Source of the DNA: Halomonas lysinitropha | GTDB taxonomy: Bacteria; Pseudomonadota; Gammaproteobacteria; Pseudomonadales; Halomonadaceae | Length of the DNA: 64,000 nucleotides | Assembly (NCBI RefSeq): GCF_902500215.1 | Contig: NZ_CABVOU010000027.1 | Span: 429,406-493,405 of the forward strand | Direction: 5' to 3' | Shown here: positions 61,930 through 64,000 of the stretch, piece by piece | Layout of the letters: every line of letters starts with the position of its first letter | Position numbering within the stretch: the stretch's first letter is position 1 | The notes under the pieces: generated by a model | Database searches by the model: none | What the model was told of the DNA's origin: nothing | Seen by the model: the letters and a program-made list of their open reading frames with translations, nothing else | Translations under genes and position numbers: made by a program

Positions 61930-64000
61930 ATGTCGTTTCTCCTCTTGATCTCCTTGGGGTTCTTTGCTCTGGGTTGTGCTGTCTCGCGAGTGCAGCGAAG
62001 AGTGCTGATATTGCCGCTGGGTGGCCTGGGGTTGCTGCTTGCCATTCTGAGCAGCACGCATGTGGTGGCCAATCACTTCACCGGTCAGGGGGTCGACGAA
62101 TCGGTGATCTACCATCTGCTCGTTGGTCTGGAAGGCGCCGGCTTCCGCGAGTATCTGGGGATCATGGTTCTTGCTGTCGTCCTGCTAATGGTATCGCTGG
62201 CTTATGGCTGGACCATGATCCACCTTCTGAGGTGGCGCCCATCCAGACTGCCCCACTTCGTCGGCTGGGCGTCTCTCCCCTTGTTGGTTCTGGCCTGGGG
62301 CGTCAACCCTGGCGCAGTAGGTCTGGTAACGTTAGTGCCTCAACACGTCATGGTTCAGCCCGAAGGTAAACTGCCGGAGGCCTTTGTGTTCCCCGGTGAG
62401 GCCCGTCTCCAGGCGGGCGTCAAGAAACCAAAGAATCTGGTGCTGATCTATGCCGAGTCGTTGGAGCGTACCTATTTTGACGAGTCGATCTTCCCGGCAC
62501 TCGTTCCACACCTCGTCGCCCGTCAAGAACAGGCCCTGAGCTTCACCGGTATCGAGCAGATGCCCGGTATGTGGTGGACCATGGGAGGCAAGGTGGGTAG
62601 CCAGTGTGGTACCCCCTTGGTAACGGCGTCAGGTTTAACTAGCATGTCCAACAGCAGCGATTTCCTTCCGGGAGCTCGCTGCCTGGGTGATCTCCTGGCT
62701 GAACAGGACTATACCCTTCACTACATTGGCGGCGCCGACAGTGAATTCGGCGGCAAGAAGAGCTTTTACAAGACCCATGGTTTCGCTCGTATCGAAGGTT
62801 TGCACGACCTGAGCGACGGCCTTTCGGAAACCGACGGTCTGAATCACTGGGGACTGCAGGACGATGAGACCCTCCCTCTCGTGGCTGAGCGTTTCGATGA
62901 ATTGGCATCGGAAGATGCTCCCTTTGTACTGGCGACCCTGACCTTGGGCACCCACCACCCCAAGGGACACGTGGCTAGCCAGTGTCTCGACTCGCCCTAT
63001 GCTGAATCCGAAGACCCCATGCTGGAGGCCGTGCACTGCAGCGACCGGCTGATCGATGATCTTGTCGAGCACATCCTGGGCTCCCCCTATGCTGAGGAAA
63101 CCCTGTTAGTGGTGATGTCTGACCATACCGCCATGCGCAACACGGTGAGCGAAGTACTGGAAGCCAATCCGCGGCGCAATCTCTTCATGGTGCTGGGCGA
63201 CGATATCGACCCGGCACGGGATGACCGCCCCGGTTCCCAGTTGGACATGGCTCCGACGCTGCTCTCCCTGATGGGCTTCGAATCGAAGGCTCTGGGCCTG
63301 GGCAGGAACCTCCTCGGCGATGAAGCGAACTTTCTCGAGACCCATGAATATCCCCAAGAGGCGCTGCGGGAGCTCTATCCGAGTCTGCGGACCCTCTGGG
63401 GCATTCCTGACCTCAAAAAGGGGCTCTATCTGGACCAGGAGCGCCGGCTGGTCACTATCGGGACTCGGGAATTTGAGTACCCCTTGATGCTGCGTTTCGA
63501 TGACGAGCTGGCCGTCCAAGAGGTGCTTGGATCGACCGCCGAGCTTGCCCGCTTACCCGAGAGTGCTGCTTTCTTGTGGGTGGATGATTGCCAGCGCAAT
63601 ACCCTGCAGCCCCTCACTCCAGGCGAGGTCTGCGTGGTATGGAGCAACTCACTGGCGGAACCGGCGCGTCTGAAGCGCTTGACCTCGGAGAGTCCCAGCA
63701 TGCACGGCCGCTTGTTGCGGCTGACTAGTCCGGACGGGGAATCCTCGATCGAAATCCTGCCTCCCCTTGAGGAGACTCTGCCTCACTTGCAGTTGGGTGG
63801 GCAAATCATCGTCGATGGTCAGCCCGTCATGAATTTCGGTGAGCTTATTTCGAAAGGTAATGCCCGTGTGACGCTCGAGGCACAGCCCAATTCAGGAATG
63901 GGTTTCGTGCGCTGGCAAGGCGTAGAGGGGCTAGAGCAGTTCGCACCCAAAGTGAGTGTGCCGGGAGAGGAGCTGGACGATATACAGCCGGTGTTCGACC
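61930..64000 (+). CDS. opgB: Phosphoglycerol transferase I (OpgB/MdoB-like), 3' end cut by window
   Basis: Sulfatase-fold membrane enzyme that moves phosphoglycerol from phosphatidylglycerol onto osmoregulated periplasmic glucans. 690 codons are present. The N-terminus has membrane helices, then a segment like E. coli OpgB (NHFTGQGVDESVIYHLL), three helices in all, and a periplasmic catalytic domain with the metal-site motif IYAESLERTYFDESIFPAL then VPHL. Further landmarks are the nucleophile region TMGGKVGSQCGTPL, TLGTHHPKGH and VMSDHTAMRNT then VSEVLEANPRRNLF. A beta-rich C-terminal extension (VRWQGVEGLEQ) has begun when the window ends. Length already approaches the 763-residue E. coli protein. 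The start ATG at 61930 lacks a strong Shine-Dalgarno. Confidence 0.9.
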   Translation, partial: MSFLLLISLGFFALGCAVSRVQRRVLILPLGGLGLLLAILSSTHVVANHFTGQGVDESVIYHLLVGLEGAGFREYLGIMVLAVVLLMVSLAYGWTMIHLLRWRPSRLPHFVGWASLPLLVLAWGVNPGAVGLVTLVPQHVMVQPEGKLPEAFVFPGEARLQAGVKKPKNLVLIYAESLERTYFDESIFPALVPHLVARQEQALSFTGIEQMPGMWWTMGGKVGSQCGTPLVTASGLTSMSNSSDFLPGARCLGDLLAEQDYTLHYIGGADSEFGGKKSFYKTHGFARIEGLHDLSDGLSETDGLNHWGLQDDETLPLVAERFDELASEDAPFVLATLTLGTHHPKGHVASQCLDSPYAESEDPMLEAVHCSDRLIDDLVEHILGSPYAEETLLVVMSDHTAMRNTVSEVLEANPRRNLFMVLGDDIDPARDDRPGSQLDMAPTLLSLMGFESKALGLGRNLLGDEANFLETHEYPQEALRELYPSLRTLWGIPDLKKGLYLDQERRLVTIGTREFEYPLMLRFDDELAVQEVLGSTAELARLPESAAFLWVDDCQRNTLQPLTPGEVCVVWSNSLAEPARLKRLTSESPSMHGRLLRLTSPDGESSIEILPPLEETLPHLQLGGQIIVDGQPVMNFGELISKGNARVTLEAQPNSGMGFVRWQGVEGLEQFAPKVSVPGEELDDIQPVFD

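Overview
The window reads as chromosomal DNA of a high-GC gammaproteobacterium, most likely a halomonad (Halomonas or a close relative). The evidence is the gammaproteobacterial block ftsB-ispD-ispF-truD-surE-pcm-nlpD-rpoS, protein sequences of halomonad character, an RTX/S-layer type secreted protein and an osmoregulated periplasmic glucan gene. No rRNA, tRNA or CRISPR array was seen.

Layout. 1-1354: 3'-truncated aldehyde dehydrogenase (minus). 1612-10330: a mostly co-directional housekeeping block (GNAT-like protein, ftsB, ispD, ispF, truD, surE, pcm, a DUF368 lipid-carrier transporter, nlpD, rpoS). 10397-12440: alr and a lipid A acyltransferase. 12565-15206 (minus): a short LOV blue-light receptor, a small PA3496-like protein and ettA, with a 7-bp tandem repeat in the ettA leader. 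15462-17428: SelT/W/H-like protein, MNT/HEPN toxin-antitoxin pair, EamA transporter. 17416-18259 (minus): tesA plus a small antitoxin-like ORF. 18258-27001: ybbA-ybbP, a two-domain PPK2, a secreted unknown, glyA and a mannosyl-3-phosphoglycerate phosphatase.

27229-44268 is a cell-surface locus: a complete type I secretion system (ABC protein, membrane fusion protein, TolC-like channel), then a priming glycosyl-1-phosphate transferase, manC, four glycosyltransferase genes (one a double enzyme), a Wzm/Wzt polysaccharide exporter and a DUF4214-methyltransferase fusion. Next come a 1604-residue DUF4214/RTX surface-layer-like protein (44732-49546) with its own promoter region and terminator, and a SapC family protein. 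The simplest reading is a Caulobacter-like arrangement: the type I system exports the RTX surface protein, and the neighbouring ABC-dependent, mannose-containing polysaccharide provides the cell-surface attachment layer. The Wzt C-terminal domain together with the methyltransferase fits an O8/O9-like chain-capping export mechanism.

50607-57472 holds a methyltransferase, a cyanophycin-synthetase-like ATP-grasp protein whose Mur-ligase half has lost its P-loop and is short, and a tripartite tricarboxylate transporter whose tctA faces a tctB-tctC-methyltransferase operon on the other strand. 57619-60255 is a decay zone: a TPR fragment, an Rpn nuclease tail and a second DUF4214/RTX-like gene broken by at least five lesions. 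The window ends with a DUF6447 protein, an unrecognised 353-residue protein and a truncated opgB.
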